Positions 26,975 through 36,335 of a stretch of DNA of 64,000 nucleotides are shown one piece after another. The stretch is from Pseudomonas baetica (lineage in GTDB: Bacteria; Pseudomonadota; Gammaproteobacteria; Pseudomonadales; Pseudomonadaceae): positions 48,028 through 112,027 of the forward strand of contig NZ_JAIHLQ010000023.1 in assembly GCF_019733355.1 (NCBI RefSeq), in the 5' to 3' direction. The notes under the pieces were generated by a model. That model was not told the origin of the DNA. It made no database searches and saw only the letters and a list, made by a program, of their open reading frames with translations. Each line of letters begins with the position of its first letter. The first letter of the stretch is position 1. The position numbers were made by a program, and so were the translations under genes.

Positions 26975-28485
26975 GAACGCTCCCGCTCGGCAAACAATGC
27001 CTGGACAAAGGGTTCGGCTTCAAAGGTACGCAAGTCGTCGATGCCTTCACCGACGCCGATGTAGCGGATCGGCAGACCAAACTGCTTGGCCAAGGCAAAA
27101 ATCACCCCGCCCTTGGCGGTGCCGTCGAGTTTGGTCAGCGCCAGGCCAGTCAGTGTGACGGTCTGGTTGAATTGCTTGGCCTGGTTGATGGCGTTCTGGC
27201 CGGTACCGGCGTCAAGCACCAGCAGCACTTCGTGCGGGGCGTCGGCGTCGAGCTTGCCGATAACCCGGCGAACCTTTTTCAGCTCTTCCATCAAGTTGTC
27301 TTTGGTGTGCAAACGCCCGGCGGTGTCAGCGATCAGCACGTCGATGCCACGGGCCTTGGCGGCTTGCACGGCGTCGAAGATCACCGAAGCCGAGTCGGCG
27401 CCGGTGTGCTGAGCGATCACCGGGATCTTGTTGCGCTCGCCCCAAACCTGCAATTGTTCCACAGCGGCGGCGCGGAAGGTGTCACCGGCGGCGAGCATGA
27501 CTTTCTTGCCTTCCAGTTGCAGCTTCTTCGCCAGTTTGCCGATGGTCGTGGTCTTGCCAGCGCCGTTGACGCCGACCACCAGAATCACGAACGGCTTGTT
27601 TTGCGAAACGATCTTCAGCGGCTGCTCGACCGGTTTGAGCATCGCAGCCAGCTCAGCCTGCAAAGACTTGTACAACGCGTCGGCATCGGCCAACTCTTTG
27701 CGCGCGACCTTCTGGGTCAGGCGTTGAATGATCGCCGTAGTGGCTTCGACACCAACGTCGGCCGTCAGCAGACGGGTTTCGAGGTCATCGAGCAGCTCGT
27801 CATCGATGGTCTTCCTGCCGAGAAACAGGCTGGCCATGCCCTCGCCGATGCTGGCGCTGGTCTTCGACAAGCCTTGTTTGAGACGGGCGAAGAAGCCGGC
27901 TTTGGTTTCTTCGGTGCGCGGGGCTTCGGCGGACACTGGCGCGGGCGCAGCGTCCGCCGCAACGATTGGCGCGGCAACAACTGGCGCGGGTTCCGGCTCT
28001 GGTGGCTGGACGACTGGAGCCACTGACTCAACAACCACGGGTGCAACAGGCTCAGGAACAACCGGCGCAGGCTCGATAACCGGTTCAACCACAGGCGCAG
28101 GAGCCACCTCGGCAACGAACGCGGCCGGCGCAGGAATTGGCGGCGTGACGTGGGGGGCGGCTTCTTCCACCAGCGCCACCGGCTCTTCGGCCACTGGCAA
28201 GGTGAGCCACGGCTCTGCAACCGGGGTCAGCGGCAACTCGGCAACCACCTCCGGCGCTGGCGCTGGCTCTGGCTCGGCCGCCGGTTGTAACACTGGCTCG
28301 GCAATCGGCAGAATGGTCGGCGCCGGCTCTTCTTCTATTACAGGAGCGGGTGCGGGGACCGGTTCAGGAATCGCGGGCGGCTGTTCGACGACGGGTTCCT
28401 GCGGTTTTTTACGCAGCCATCCGAACAGGCTTTTCTTCTCGCCAGCCGCAGCTGGGGTCTTCTTGTCGTCGTTGGAACCAAACAT
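26971..28485 (-). CDS. ftsY: Signal recognition particle receptor FtsY
   Basis: GTPase receptor that docks SRP-ribosome complexes at SecYEG. 504 residues. The first ~200 residues are a low-complexity Pro/Ala/Val/Glu acidic region with many PAP, EPV and VAEP repeats, then the N domain and G domain: GVNGAGKTTTIGKLA (G1), DTFRAAAVEQLQ, DTAGRLHTKDNLMEEL (G3), TKLDGTAKGG (G4). The A-domain repeats are on the long side but usual for pseudomonads. Confidence 0.96.
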   Translation of the reverse strand: MFGSNDDKKTPAAAGEKKSLFGWLRKKPQEPVVEQPPAIPEPVPAPAPVIEEEPAPTILPIAEPVLQPAAEPEPAPAPEVVAELPLTPVAEPWLTLPVAEEPVALVEEAAPHVTPPIPAPAAFVAEVAPAPVVEPVIEPAPVVPEPVAPVVVESVAPVVQPPEPEPAPVVAAPIVAADAAPAPVSAEAPRTEETKAGFFARLKQGLSKTSASIGEGMASLFLGRKTIDDELLDDLETRLLTADVGVEATTAIIQRLTQKVARKELADADALYKSLQAELAAMLKPVEQPLKIVSQNKPFVILVVGVNGAGKTTTIGKLAKKLQLEGKKVMLAAGDTFRAAAVEQLQVWGERNKIPVIAQHTGADSASVIFDAVQAAKARGIDVLIADTAGRLHTKDNLMEELKKVRRVIGKLDADAPHEVLLVLDAGTGQNAINQAKQFNQTVTLTGLALTKLDGTAKGGVIFALAKQFGLPIRYIGVGEGIDDLRTFEAEPFVQALFAERERS

Positions 28486-28829
28486 GGAGGACGGCTATCT
28501 CACAGTAGCGACGCGCCATAAGGGCGCCCCGGCAAATAAATATTCGATGCAGAACAGACTGTGTTTCACCCAGCTTGTTCACGCGCAACATTTTGTCGAG
28601 GCACCAGCGGCACCTCAAAGAATCGTATTAACGAAGGACTAAACCGGCAAAATCGGCGAAAAAGCGTAGTTTAGTCGATACACCGCAGCTTTCTGCCGCA
28701 AACCCATACAGCCGGATCAGGCCTGAAAACCTGATAGGCGTGGTCGCCAGTAAAACGGATCAGTATCCTAGCACCTCCTCGCCCGCCTAGGCTAAGACCA
28801 AGCGGGCAGCCCAACAGGTTAAAAAACGA
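28486..28829. promoter_or_regulatory. 344-base divergent intergenic region (ftsY / M16 pair)
   Basis: No gene seen. It must hold the ftsYEX promoter and the promoter of the first M16 pair. Two inverted repeats stand out: GACTAAAC / GTTTAGTC at 28637-28644 and 28669-28676, and ATCAGG / CCTGAT at 28716-28721 and 28730-28735. Their role is unknown. Confidence 0.5.
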
Positions 28830-30185
28830 ATGAATGCTCTAGCCCGCCGCGCTGCTGGCCTGCTGCTCAGCACAGTCTGCCTGCCTCTTTCGGCCCTGGC
28901 GGCCGACCCGCAACCGACCCACGAATTCACCCTCGACAACGGCCTCAAGGTCGTCGTTCGCGAAGACCATCGCGCGCCGGTAGTGGTGTCGCAGGTCTGG
29001 TACAAGGTGGGTTCCAGCTACGAAACCCCGGGCCAGACCGGCCTGTCCCACGCCCTTGAGCACATGATGTTCAAGGGCAGTGAGAAAGTCGGCCCCGGCG
29101 AAGCTTCGCTGATCCTGCGCGACCTCGGCGCCGAAGAGAACGCGTTCACCAGCGACGACTTCACCGCTTATTACCAAGTGTTGGCCCGCGATCGTCTGGG
29201 CGTCGCCTTTGAGCTGGAAGCCGACCGCATGGCCAACTTGCGCCTGCCGGCCGACGAGTTCGCCAAGGAAATCGAAGTCATCAAGGAAGAGCGCCGCCTG
29301 CGCACCGATGACAAGCCGATGTCCAAGGCTTACGAGCGCTACAAGGCGATGGCTTACCCGGCCAGCGGTTATCACACGCCGACCATCGGCTGGATGGCTG
29401 ATCTGGACCGGATGAAGGTCGAAGAGCTGCGTCACTGGTACCAATCCTGGTACGTGCCGAACAACGCCACGCTGGTGGTGGTCGGTGACGTCACCCCTGA
29501 CGAAGTGAAAACCCTCGCTCAGCGCTACTTCGGGCCAATCGCCAAGCGCGACGTGCCACCGGCGAAAAAACCGCTGGAACTGGCAGAACCCGGCGAACGC
29601 CAGATCACCCTGCATGTGCAGACCCAACTGCCTAGCCTGATGCTCGGTTTCAACGTGCCGAGCATTGCCACCGCCGAAGACAAACGCTCGGTCAATGCCC
29701 TGCGCCTGATCTCGGCGCTGCTTGACGGCGGTTACAGTGGGCGCATTCCAACGCAACTGGAGCGCGGTGAAGAGTTGGTGTCCGGCGGGTCGTCGAGCTA
29801 CGACGCCTACACCCGCGGCGATAGCCTGTTCACCCTGTCGGCCACGCCGAACACCCAGAAGAAAAAAACCATCGCCCAAGCCGAGGCCGGTCTCTGGAAA
29901 TTGCTGGAACAACTGAAAACCACCGCGCCGACCGCCGAAGAACTGGAACGCGTGCGTGCGCAGGTGATTGCCGGTCTGGTCTACGAGCGTGATTCGATCA
30001 CCAGCCAGGCCACCGCTATCGGCCAGCTTGAGACGGTCGGTCTGTCGTGGAAACTGATGGACACTGAACTCGCCGACCTGGAGAGCGTGACCCCGCAAGA
30101 CATCCAGAACGCCGCCAAAATGTATTTCACCCGCGAACGTCTCAGCGTCGCCCACGTCCTGCCTCTGGAGACGACTCATGAGTGA
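28830..30185 (+). CDS. M16 family zinc metallopeptidase (catalytic member of pair 1)
   Basis: 451-residue exported inverzincin. Signal peptide about 1-24 (LAALAA-type cleavage), zinc motif H74-A-L-E77-H78 in GLSHALEHMMFKG, and the distal zinc ligand in VIKEERR near 150-155. A full, active-looking M16 protein. Its 3' end overlaps the next M16 gene by 8 bases; such pairs work as heterodimers in which the partner lacks the zinc motif. Substrate unknown. Confidence 0.93.
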   Translation: MNALARRAAGLLLSTVCLPLSALAADPQPTHEFTLDNGLKVVVREDHRAPVVVSQVWYKVGSSYETPGQTGLSHALEHMMFKGSEKVGPGEASLILRDLGAEENAFTSDDFTAYYQVLARDRLGVAFELEADRMANLRLPADEFAKEIEVIKEERRLRTDDKPMSKAYERYKAMAYPASGYHTPTIGWMADLDRMKVEELRHWYQSWYVPNNATLVVVGDVTPDEVKTLAQRYFGPIAKRDVPPAKKPLELAEPGERQITLHVQTQLPSLMLGFNVPSIATAEDKRSVNALRLISALLDGGYSGRIPTQLERGEELVSGGSSSYDAYTRGDSLFTLSATPNTQKKKTIAQAEAGLWKLLEQLKTTAPTAEELERVRAQVIAGLVYERDSITSQATAIGQLETVGLSWKLMDTELADLESVTPQDIQNAAKMYFTRERLSVAHVLPLETTHE

Positions 30186-31665
30186 GCGCAAATCCCCCCG
30201 CCTACTGCTCGGTCTGATCGCCGTGACAGTCATCGGCGCTGCTGTGCTTTATCTGGCGCCAGGCGCCAAAACCAACGCCAGCGAGGCGCTGGACAGCGCC
30301 AAGTCCAGCCAGAAACTGCAATCGCTGGCCGAACTCGACGGCAAGGCCCCGGCCAGCCGCAAACTCGACGTGCAGACCTGGAACACCGTCGAAGGCGCCA
30401 AGGTGCTGTTCGTCGAGGCGCATGAACTGCCGATGTTCGACATGCGCCTGATCTTCGCCGCTGGCAGCAGCCAGGACGGCAACGCACCAGGTTTGGCGGT
30501 GCTGACCAACGCAATGCTCAATGAAGGTGTCGCCGGCAAAGACGTCGGCGCCATTGCGCAAGGCTTTGAAGGCCTGGGGGCTGATTTCGGCAACGGCGCC
30601 TTCAAGGACATGGCGCTGGCCTCGTTGCGCAGCCTGAGTGCTGCCGACAAGCGCGAGCCGGCCCTGAAGCTGTTCTCGCAAGTAGTGGGCAAGCCGACCT
30701 TCCCTGCCGATTCGTTCGCGCGCATCAAAAACCAGATGCTCGCCGGTTTCGAGTACCAGAAACAAAACCCCGGCAAACTCGCCAGCCTGGAACTGATGAA
30801 GCGTCTATACGGCGATCACCCGTACGCTCATTCGAGCGACGGCAATGCGCAGAGCGTCCCGCAGATCACCCTCGCGCAATTGCGTGAATTCCATGCCAAG
30901 GCCTACGCCGCTGGCAACGTGGTGATCGCGCTGGTCGGGGACTTGTCCCGCGCTGACGCCGAGGCCATTGCCAATCAGGTTAGCGCCGCCCTGCCCAAAG
31001 GCCCGGCGCTGGCGAAAATCGCTCAGCCGCAGGAACCGAAGGCCAGCATCAGCCACATCGAGTTCCCGTCCAAACAAACCAACCTGATGCTCGCGCAACT
31101 GGGCATCGACCGTGACGACCCGGACTACGCGGCGCTGTCGATGGGCAATCAGATCCTCGGCGGGGGTGGTTTCGGTACTCGATTGATGAGTGAAGTCCGC
31201 GAGAAACGTGGCCTGACTTATGGCGTTTACTCGGGTTTCAGCCCGATGCAGGCCCGTGGCCCGTTCATGATCAACCTGCAGACCCGCGCAGAAATGAGCG
31301 AAGGCACCCTGAAACTGGTGCAGGACGTACTCGCCGACTATCTGAAAACCGGCCCGACCCAAAAAGAGCTCGACGACGCCAAACGCGAACTGGCCGGCAG
31401 CTTCCCGCTGTCTACCGCAAGCAACGCCGATATCGTCGGCCAACTTGGCGCGATGGGCTTCTATAATCTGCCGCTGAGCTATCTCGACGACTTCATGCGT
31501 CAGTCGCAGAGCCTGACGGTGGAGCAAGTGCGCGACGCCCTGAACAAACACCTGAGCACGGATAAAATGGTCATCGTTACCGCTGGCCCGACCGTGCCGC
31601 AAAAGCCGTTACCGGCCCCTTCTGATAAACCTGCCGAGCAACCGCTCGGGGTTCCGGAGCATTAA
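30178..31665 (+). CDS. M16 family peptidase-like protein (non-zinc partner of pair 1)
   Basis: 495 residues. N-terminal signal anchor about 9-26 (LLLGLIAVTVIGAAVLYLAP). M16 fold without HxxEH (that position reads GLAVLTNAMLNEG), but with the C-terminal RxxxGxxY element REKRGLTYGVYSGF that supplies substrate-binding Arg/Tyr. It therefore complements the preceding catalytic protein. Stop overlaps the rsmD ATG by one base. Confidence 0.92.
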   Translation: MSERKSPRLLLGLIAVTVIGAAVLYLAPGAKTNASEALDSAKSSQKLQSLAELDGKAPASRKLDVQTWNTVEGAKVLFVEAHELPMFDMRLIFAAGSSQDGNAPGLAVLTNAMLNEGVAGKDVGAIAQGFEGLGADFGNGAFKDMALASLRSLSAADKREPALKLFSQVVGKPTFPADSFARIKNQMLAGFEYQKQNPGKLASLELMKRLYGDHPYAHSSDGNAQSVPQITLAQLREFHAKAYAAGNVVIALVGDLSRADAEAIANQVSAALPKGPALAKIAQPQEPKASISHIEFPSKQTNLMLAQLGIDRDDPDYAALSMGNQILGGGGFGTRLMSEVREKRGLTYGVYSGFSPMQARGPFMINLQTRAEMSEGTLKLVQDVLADYLKTGPTQKELDDAKRELAGSFPLSTASNADIVGQLGAMGFYNLPLSYLDDFMRQSQSLTVEQVRDALNKHLSTDKMVIVTAGPTVPQKPLPAPSDKPAEQPLGVPEH

Positions 31666-32267
31666 TGGCGACTCGAGCACCTAAAAAACCCGCCCACAAC
31701 GTCCACAACGGTGTGAACCAGCTACGCATCATTGGCGGCCAGTGGCGCAGCCGCAAGCTGAGCTTTCCCGACGCGCCAGGCCTGCGCCCGACGCCGGATC
31801 GCGTGCGTGAAACGTTGTTCAACTGGCTGGCGCCCTATGTGGAGGGGGCCAAGGTCCTCGACCCGTTCGCCGGCAGTGGCGCGCTGTTTCTCGAAGCCCT
31901 GTCCCGTGGCGCCGCCATGGGTCAGGCGCTGGATGCGAGCAATATCGCGGTATCCAGCCTCAAAGAACACCTCGGCACCCTGCGCTGCACCAACGGACAG
32001 GTGCAGACGGCCGACGCCCTGCGTTATCTGGAAACCCAGACCGCCAGCGCTTTCGACCTGGTATTCCTCGACCCGCCGTTCAATCAGAACCTGCTGCCCG
32101 CCGTCTGCACGCTGCTGGAAGAGCGTCAGTGGCTGGCCGACGACGCCTGGGTGTACACCGAAAGCGAAACGGCGCCGTCGACCCTCGGCCTGCCGGCCAA
32201 CTGGCGTCTGCACCGCGAGCAGAAATCCGGCCGTGTTTATTACGCGCTGTGGCAACGCAGCGCCTGA
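31665..32267 (+). CDS. rsmD: 16S rRNA (guanine(966)-N(2))-methyltransferase RsmD
   Basis: 200 residues. RIIGGQWRSRKLSF and LRPTPDRVRETLFNWLAP at the N-terminus, SAM motif VLDPFAGSGALFLEALSRGA (about 63-82), and catalytic LVFLDPPFNQN. Coupled to the upstream M16 gene. It sits between two M16 pairs. Confidence 0.96.
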   Translation: MATRAPKKPAHNVHNGVNQLRIIGGQWRSRKLSFPDAPGLRPTPDRVRETLFNWLAPYVEGAKVLDPFAGSGALFLEALSRGAAMGQALDASNIAVSSLKEHLGTLRCTNGQVQTADALRYLETQTASAFDLVFLDPPFNQNLLPAVCTLLEERQWLADDAWVYTESETAPSTLGLPANWRLHREQKSGRVYYALWQRSA

Positions 32268-32380
32268 TCACAAGCATCATGCGTTAGCTGATCAGCGATA
32301 AATAGTTACCGCACTGCCCCCTCCGAATCTCGCCACAGTGGTTGCCGCAATCTGCGTTAACCACTGAGGACGATTCACGT

Positions 32381-33721
32381 ATGGACACATTTTGCAGCCG
32401 GATGCTGCTCTTTCTTTGCCTGGCGCCCCTGATGTCCCTGGCCGCCCCGCCCCCACCGACTCACCACTTCAGTCTGGACAATGGCCTGAAGGTGCTCGTG
32501 CGCGAAGATCATCGCGCGCCGCTGGTGACCTCACAACTCTGGTTCAAAGTCGGTTCCGCCGACGAAGCACCGGGCCAGAGCGGGCTCTCCCACACGCTCG
32601 AACACATGCTCTACAAAGGCAGCAGCAAGACTTGCGCCGGCGAGGCCACGGCGATTCTGCAATCGCTCGGCGCCCGGGAAAACGCTTTCACCAGCAAAGA
32701 TGTCACGGCCTATCACCAAACCCTTGCCCCCAGGTACCTGGGTGTTGCGTTCGAGCTGATGGCCGATCTGATGTCAACCGCACACCTGCGCGACGAAGAC
32801 CTGACCCCGGAACTGGCGGTGATTCGCGAAGAACGGCGTTCGCGAACCGAAGACGACCCCAGCGGCCTGGCACTTGAGCGTCTCACCGCCGTGACGCATT
32901 TGGCCAGCAGCTATCGCACGCCGACTATTGGCTGGATGCATGACCTGGACCAACTCAATGCCAGCGATCTGCGCCATTGGTATGAAACCCGCTATGCGCC
33001 CGGCAATGCCACGCTGGTCGTTGTCGGCGATGTGACACTCGATCAGGTCAGGCGGCTGACGCAGCGCTATTTTGGCCATCTGCAAGCACGAACCGTTCCG
33101 GGTGCATTACGGCCCACAGAGCTGAAACAGCCAGGCGAGCGCAGACTGACCCTGCATCTGCCCGTCCCCACCCCCCAACTGATCATGACCTTTAATGTGC
33201 CAGGGTTGGCCACCGCCAAAAATCGGCGATCCGTGCACGCTCTGCGCCTGATCGACACATTGCTGGGCGGTGCCAGCAGCGCACGCCTGCAAAAGCGCCT
33301 GCAATTTACCGAGCAGTTGTTCAGCGAGGTGGCTACCTCTTACGACGCCCTCACACGCGGTGACAGCCTGATGTTGCTGACCGCCAATCTTGCCAGCGCC
33401 CACCCTGACGATCTTGACGCTGCCGAAAAGCGAGTCTGGCAACTGATCGAAGAATTGCGAACCAACCCGCCAGCCGCCGATGAGCTGGAACGTGCCCGCA
33501 CTCATTTGATTGCCCGGCAGATCTACGCGCAAGACTCCATCGTTCAGCAGGCCCAGGGGTTGGCCGCGTTGCAGAGCATCGGCCAACCCTGGCAGTTGCT
33601 GGATCAGGATGCGGACGAGCTGGCACAGGTGACACCCACTGATATACAGCAGGCCGCCATGACCTTTTTGACCCGAGAACGCCTGAGTGTTGCGCATGTG
33701 TTCAAGGAGACCCGTCCATGA
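32381..33721 (+). CDS. M16 family zinc metallopeptidase (catalytic member of pair 2)
   Basis: 446 residues from ATG 32381 (GAGGA upstream). Signal peptide about 1-21, then a sequence closely parallel to the first catalytic M16 protein: FSLDNGLKVLVREDHRAP, zinc motif H71-T-L-E74-H75 in GLSHTLEHMLYKG, VIREERRSR for the distal ligand. It looks like a paralogue from duplication of the pair. Its last bases overlap the partner (ATGA). Confidence 0.92.
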   Translation: MDTFCSRMLLFLCLAPLMSLAAPPPPTHHFSLDNGLKVLVREDHRAPLVTSQLWFKVGSADEAPGQSGLSHTLEHMLYKGSSKTCAGEATAILQSLGARENAFTSKDVTAYHQTLAPRYLGVAFELMADLMSTAHLRDEDLTPELAVIREERRSRTEDDPSGLALERLTAVTHLASSYRTPTIGWMHDLDQLNASDLRHWYETRYAPGNATLVVVGDVTLDQVRRLTQRYFGHLQARTVPGALRPTELKQPGERRLTLHLPVPTPQLIMTFNVPGLATAKNRRSVHALRLIDTLLGGASSARLQKRLQFTEQLFSEVATSYDALTRGDSLMLLTANLASAHPDDLDAAEKRVWQLIEELRTNPPAADELERARTHLIARQIYAQDSIVQQAQGLAALQSIGQPWQLLDQDADELAQVTPTDIQQAAMTFLTRERLSVAHVFKETRP

Positions 33722-35202
33722 ACGATTACCGTTGGCCTACCTGGGTCGCATTGTCAGGTCTCGGCCTGATCGCCTGTCTGTGCGGCGCCCGAACGTTTGC
33801 AGACACTTCAATTGTTGCGCCGGCAAACTTCCCCGCGCCACGCCTGGAGTCCCTCCGGGTGCCGGTTTCTGATCCGGCCACGCCACGGGGGCTGTCCATC
33901 AAGGGCTGGAAGACCCTGACCGGCACCAAGGTGTTGTTCATCCGCACCACAGAATTACCGATGTTCGATCTGCATGTCAGCTTCGCGGCGGGCAGCGCGC
34001 GGGACGGCGGCACGCCGGGGCTAGCCGCCACCACGTTTGGCATGCTTAACGAAGGCGTGCCAGGCAAAGACTTGCCTGCCATCGTCGAAACCTTCGACGG
34101 CCTGGGTGCGCAGCTCGAAATGACGATCGATCACGAACGTGCCAACCTGGTGTTGCGCAGCTTGAGCGATGCTCAAAAAAGCGCCCCGGCACTGCACCTG
34201 TTTACTCAGATACTCGGCGAACCGTTGCTGACCGACGAGGCTTTACAGAGGGTAAAAAACGAACTGCGTGACCACCTCCTGTTCAGGTCGGAGCAGGCAG
34301 GCAATTCGTCCGAGCAGTCAGTCAAGGCATTGCTTGCCCCGGGCAGCCCCTATTCGCTGCCGTTCTATGGCACGAATCAGGGCCTGCAGTCGCTGAGCCG
34401 CCAGGCAGTCAAAGACTTCCACCAACGTTTCTACAGCGCCAGTCATGCGCAGATCACGGTGGTCGGCGACCTGACGCTGGACCAGGCAAAAGCCATCAGC
34501 CTGAAAGTCAGCAACGCATTACCGGTCATGCCAGTGGGCACGGGGGCTACGCCGATGCCTGCGCTAAAACCGCGGGGCACCAAACGGACCTTCCATGAGG
34601 AACAGCCACTGACCCAGACCTCGTTGATACTGGGCCAGCTTGGTGTGTCGCGTCAGCATCCGGACTATGCCGCGCTGTACGCGGCCAACCTGATTTTTGG
34701 TGGCACGGCAAACAGCCGACTGATGAACGAACTACGGGAAAGGCGCGGGCTGGTATACGACGTACATTCGCAGAACAGTCACTGGGCCAGCGCTGGCTTG
34801 ATGACTATTTCCCTGCAAGTGAGCCCGTCATTGAGCGCAGGCATTCTGACGTTGACCCGATCAATGTTCAGCGACTATCTGCGCGACGGCCCGACGCAAC
34901 AAGAGCTCGACCAAATCAAGCTTAGAGTGACCAACATGGTCGCCCTGGACAGCGCCAGCAACAAACAAATACTCAAGCAATTGGTGGACATCAATCGCCA
35001 TGATCTGCCAATCGACATCGATTACATCGCCCAGCAGGTGCAACGCCTGACGCTCAAGCAAATCAAAGAGGCGCTAAACCGACACTTGGCTGCCGATCAG
35101 TGGCGCGTGGTGACAATCGGGGCAACCGTCAATCAGCAGCCGTTGCCTGCACCGCCGGCCACACCGCCCGGCACATCTTCCAGTGCATGTGTCGCGCCGT
35201 AG
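33718..35202 (+). CDS. M16 family peptidase-like protein (non-zinc partner of pair 2)
   Basis: 494 residues, paralogous to the partner protein of pair 1 (shared blocks TELPMFDLHVSFAAGSARDG, AMLNEGV-like GMLNEGVPGKDL, RERRGLVYDVHSQNSHW). N-terminal hydrophobic segment about 8-26. No HxxEH. Codon use is slightly less GC-biased than pair 1 by eye. C-terminus is Pro/Ala/Thr-rich and ends in a single Cys. Expected to pair with the upstream gene. Confidence 0.9.
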   Translation: MNDYRWPTWVALSGLGLIACLCGARTFADTSIVAPANFPAPRLESLRVPVSDPATPRGLSIKGWKTLTGTKVLFIRTTELPMFDLHVSFAAGSARDGGTPGLAATTFGMLNEGVPGKDLPAIVETFDGLGAQLEMTIDHERANLVLRSLSDAQKSAPALHLFTQILGEPLLTDEALQRVKNELRDHLLFRSEQAGNSSEQSVKALLAPGSPYSLPFYGTNQGLQSLSRQAVKDFHQRFYSASHAQITVVGDLTLDQAKAISLKVSNALPVMPVGTGATPMPALKPRGTKRTFHEEQPLTQTSLILGQLGVSRQHPDYAALYAANLIFGGTANSRLMNELRERRGLVYDVHSQNSHWASAGLMTISLQVSPSLSAGILTLTRSMFSDYLRDGPTQQELDQIKLRVTNMVALDSASNKQILKQLVDINRHDLPIDIDYIAQQVQRLTLKQIKEALNRHLAADQWRVVTIGATVNQQPLPAPPATPPGTSSSACVAP

Positions 35203-35234
35203 CAGGCTTTGTGGCAAGTTAGGTTTTAAATTGA

Positions 35235-35265
35235 AAAGCAGCAGACGACCGGCGTCTGCTGCTTT
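35235..35265 (+). terminator. Strong hairpin after M16 pair 2, weak T-run
   Basis: 13-base perfect stem AAAGCAGCAGACG / CGTCTGCTGCTTT with a 5-base loop, then only three T residues before GCGC. Probable terminator. Confidence 0.7.
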
Positions 35266-35290
35266 GCGCAAGACCTAGTCGAGATTTGCC

Positions 35291-36298
35291 GTGCAACCAC
35301 GTTCACCTTCCCCCGCCCTTCGTTTCAGCCCGGCCTTTGGCCTGGGCAATCCACACCTGCAAACCCTGTGGGGTCCGCTGTGGCGTAAAACCGTCCATCT
35401 TGATCGCCAACGTGAACGCCTGTGGCTTGAAGATGGCGATTTCCTCGACCTCGACTGGCACGGTCCTCACAGTGCCAAAGCACCGTTGGTATTAGTGCTG
35501 CATGGGCTGACAGGCTCCTCGAACTCGCCTTACGTTGCAGGCCTTCAAGCGGCGCTCGCCGCGCAAGGCTGGGCCAGTGTCGCCCTGAACTGGCGCGGCT
35601 GCTCAGGCGAACCGAATCTGCTGCCGCGCAGTTACCACTCCGGTGCCAGCGAGGACCTCGCCGAAACCATTCGGCACCTGCGCGCCAAACGACCACTGGC
35701 GCCGCTGTATGCGGTCGGTTATTCCCTGGGCGCCAATGTGTTGCTCAAGCACCTCGGGGAAACCGGCAGCACCAGCGGTGTGTGTGGTGCGGTGGCCGTG
35801 TCGGTGCCGTTTCGCCTCGACCAATGCGCCGATCGTATCGGCCAGGGTTTTTCCAGGGTCTATCAGGCGCACTTCATGCGCGAGATGGTCGCCTACATCA
35901 AGAACAAGCAAAGGCAATTCCAGCACGACGGACGCGAGGACGGTATGGCCGCACTGGCGGCGCTCGGCTCGCTGGAAAACATGCGCACGTTCTGGGATTT
36001 CGATGGCCGGGTGACCGCGCCACTGCACGGGTTCACCGATGCCGAGGATTACTATCGCCGCGCGTCAAGCCGTTACTTTCTCGGCGAAATCCGCACACCG
36101 ACCTTGATCATTCAAGCGGCGGACGATCCGTTCGTGTTCCCGCACAGCCTGCCGCAAGCCAGTGAACTGTCGGCGACGACTGAATTCCAATTGCAGGCTC
36201 GCGGCGGTCACGTCGGATTCGTCGATGGCTCGTTACGCCAGCCCGGCTATTATCTGGAAAGGCGCATCCCGCAGTGGCTGGCGGGCCTGACGTCATGA
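35291..36298 (+). CDS. YheT-family alpha/beta hydrolase
   Basis: 335 residues from GTG 35291; there is no nearby ATG alternative. YheT/UPF0017 hydrolase: FGLGNPHLQTLWGPLWR at the N-terminus, oxyanion VLVLHGLTGSSNSPYV, nucleophile S145 in VGYSLGANVLLKHLGE, D in IIQAADDPFVFP and H in RGGHVGFVDG. Family members act as esterases; the natural substrate is unknown. Confidence 0.92.
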   Translation: MQPRSPSPALRFSPAFGLGNPHLQTLWGPLWRKTVHLDRQRERLWLEDGDFLDLDWHGPHSAKAPLVLVLHGLTGSSNSPYVAGLQAALAAQGWASVALNWRGCSGEPNLLPRSYHSGASEDLAETIRHLRAKRPLAPLYAVGYSLGANVLLKHLGETGSTSGVCGAVAVSVPFRLDQCADRIGQGFSRVYQAHFMREMVAYIKNKQRQFQHDGREDGMAALAALGSLENMRTFWDFDGRVTAPLHGFTDAEDYYRRASSRYFLGEIRTPTLIIQAADDPFVFPHSLPQASELSATTEFQLQARGGHVGFVDGSLRQPGYYLERRIPQWLAGLTS

Positions 36299-36335
36299 TT
36301 GATCAGGCTCGCTCCCACAAGGAAGGGCGTGGTAA

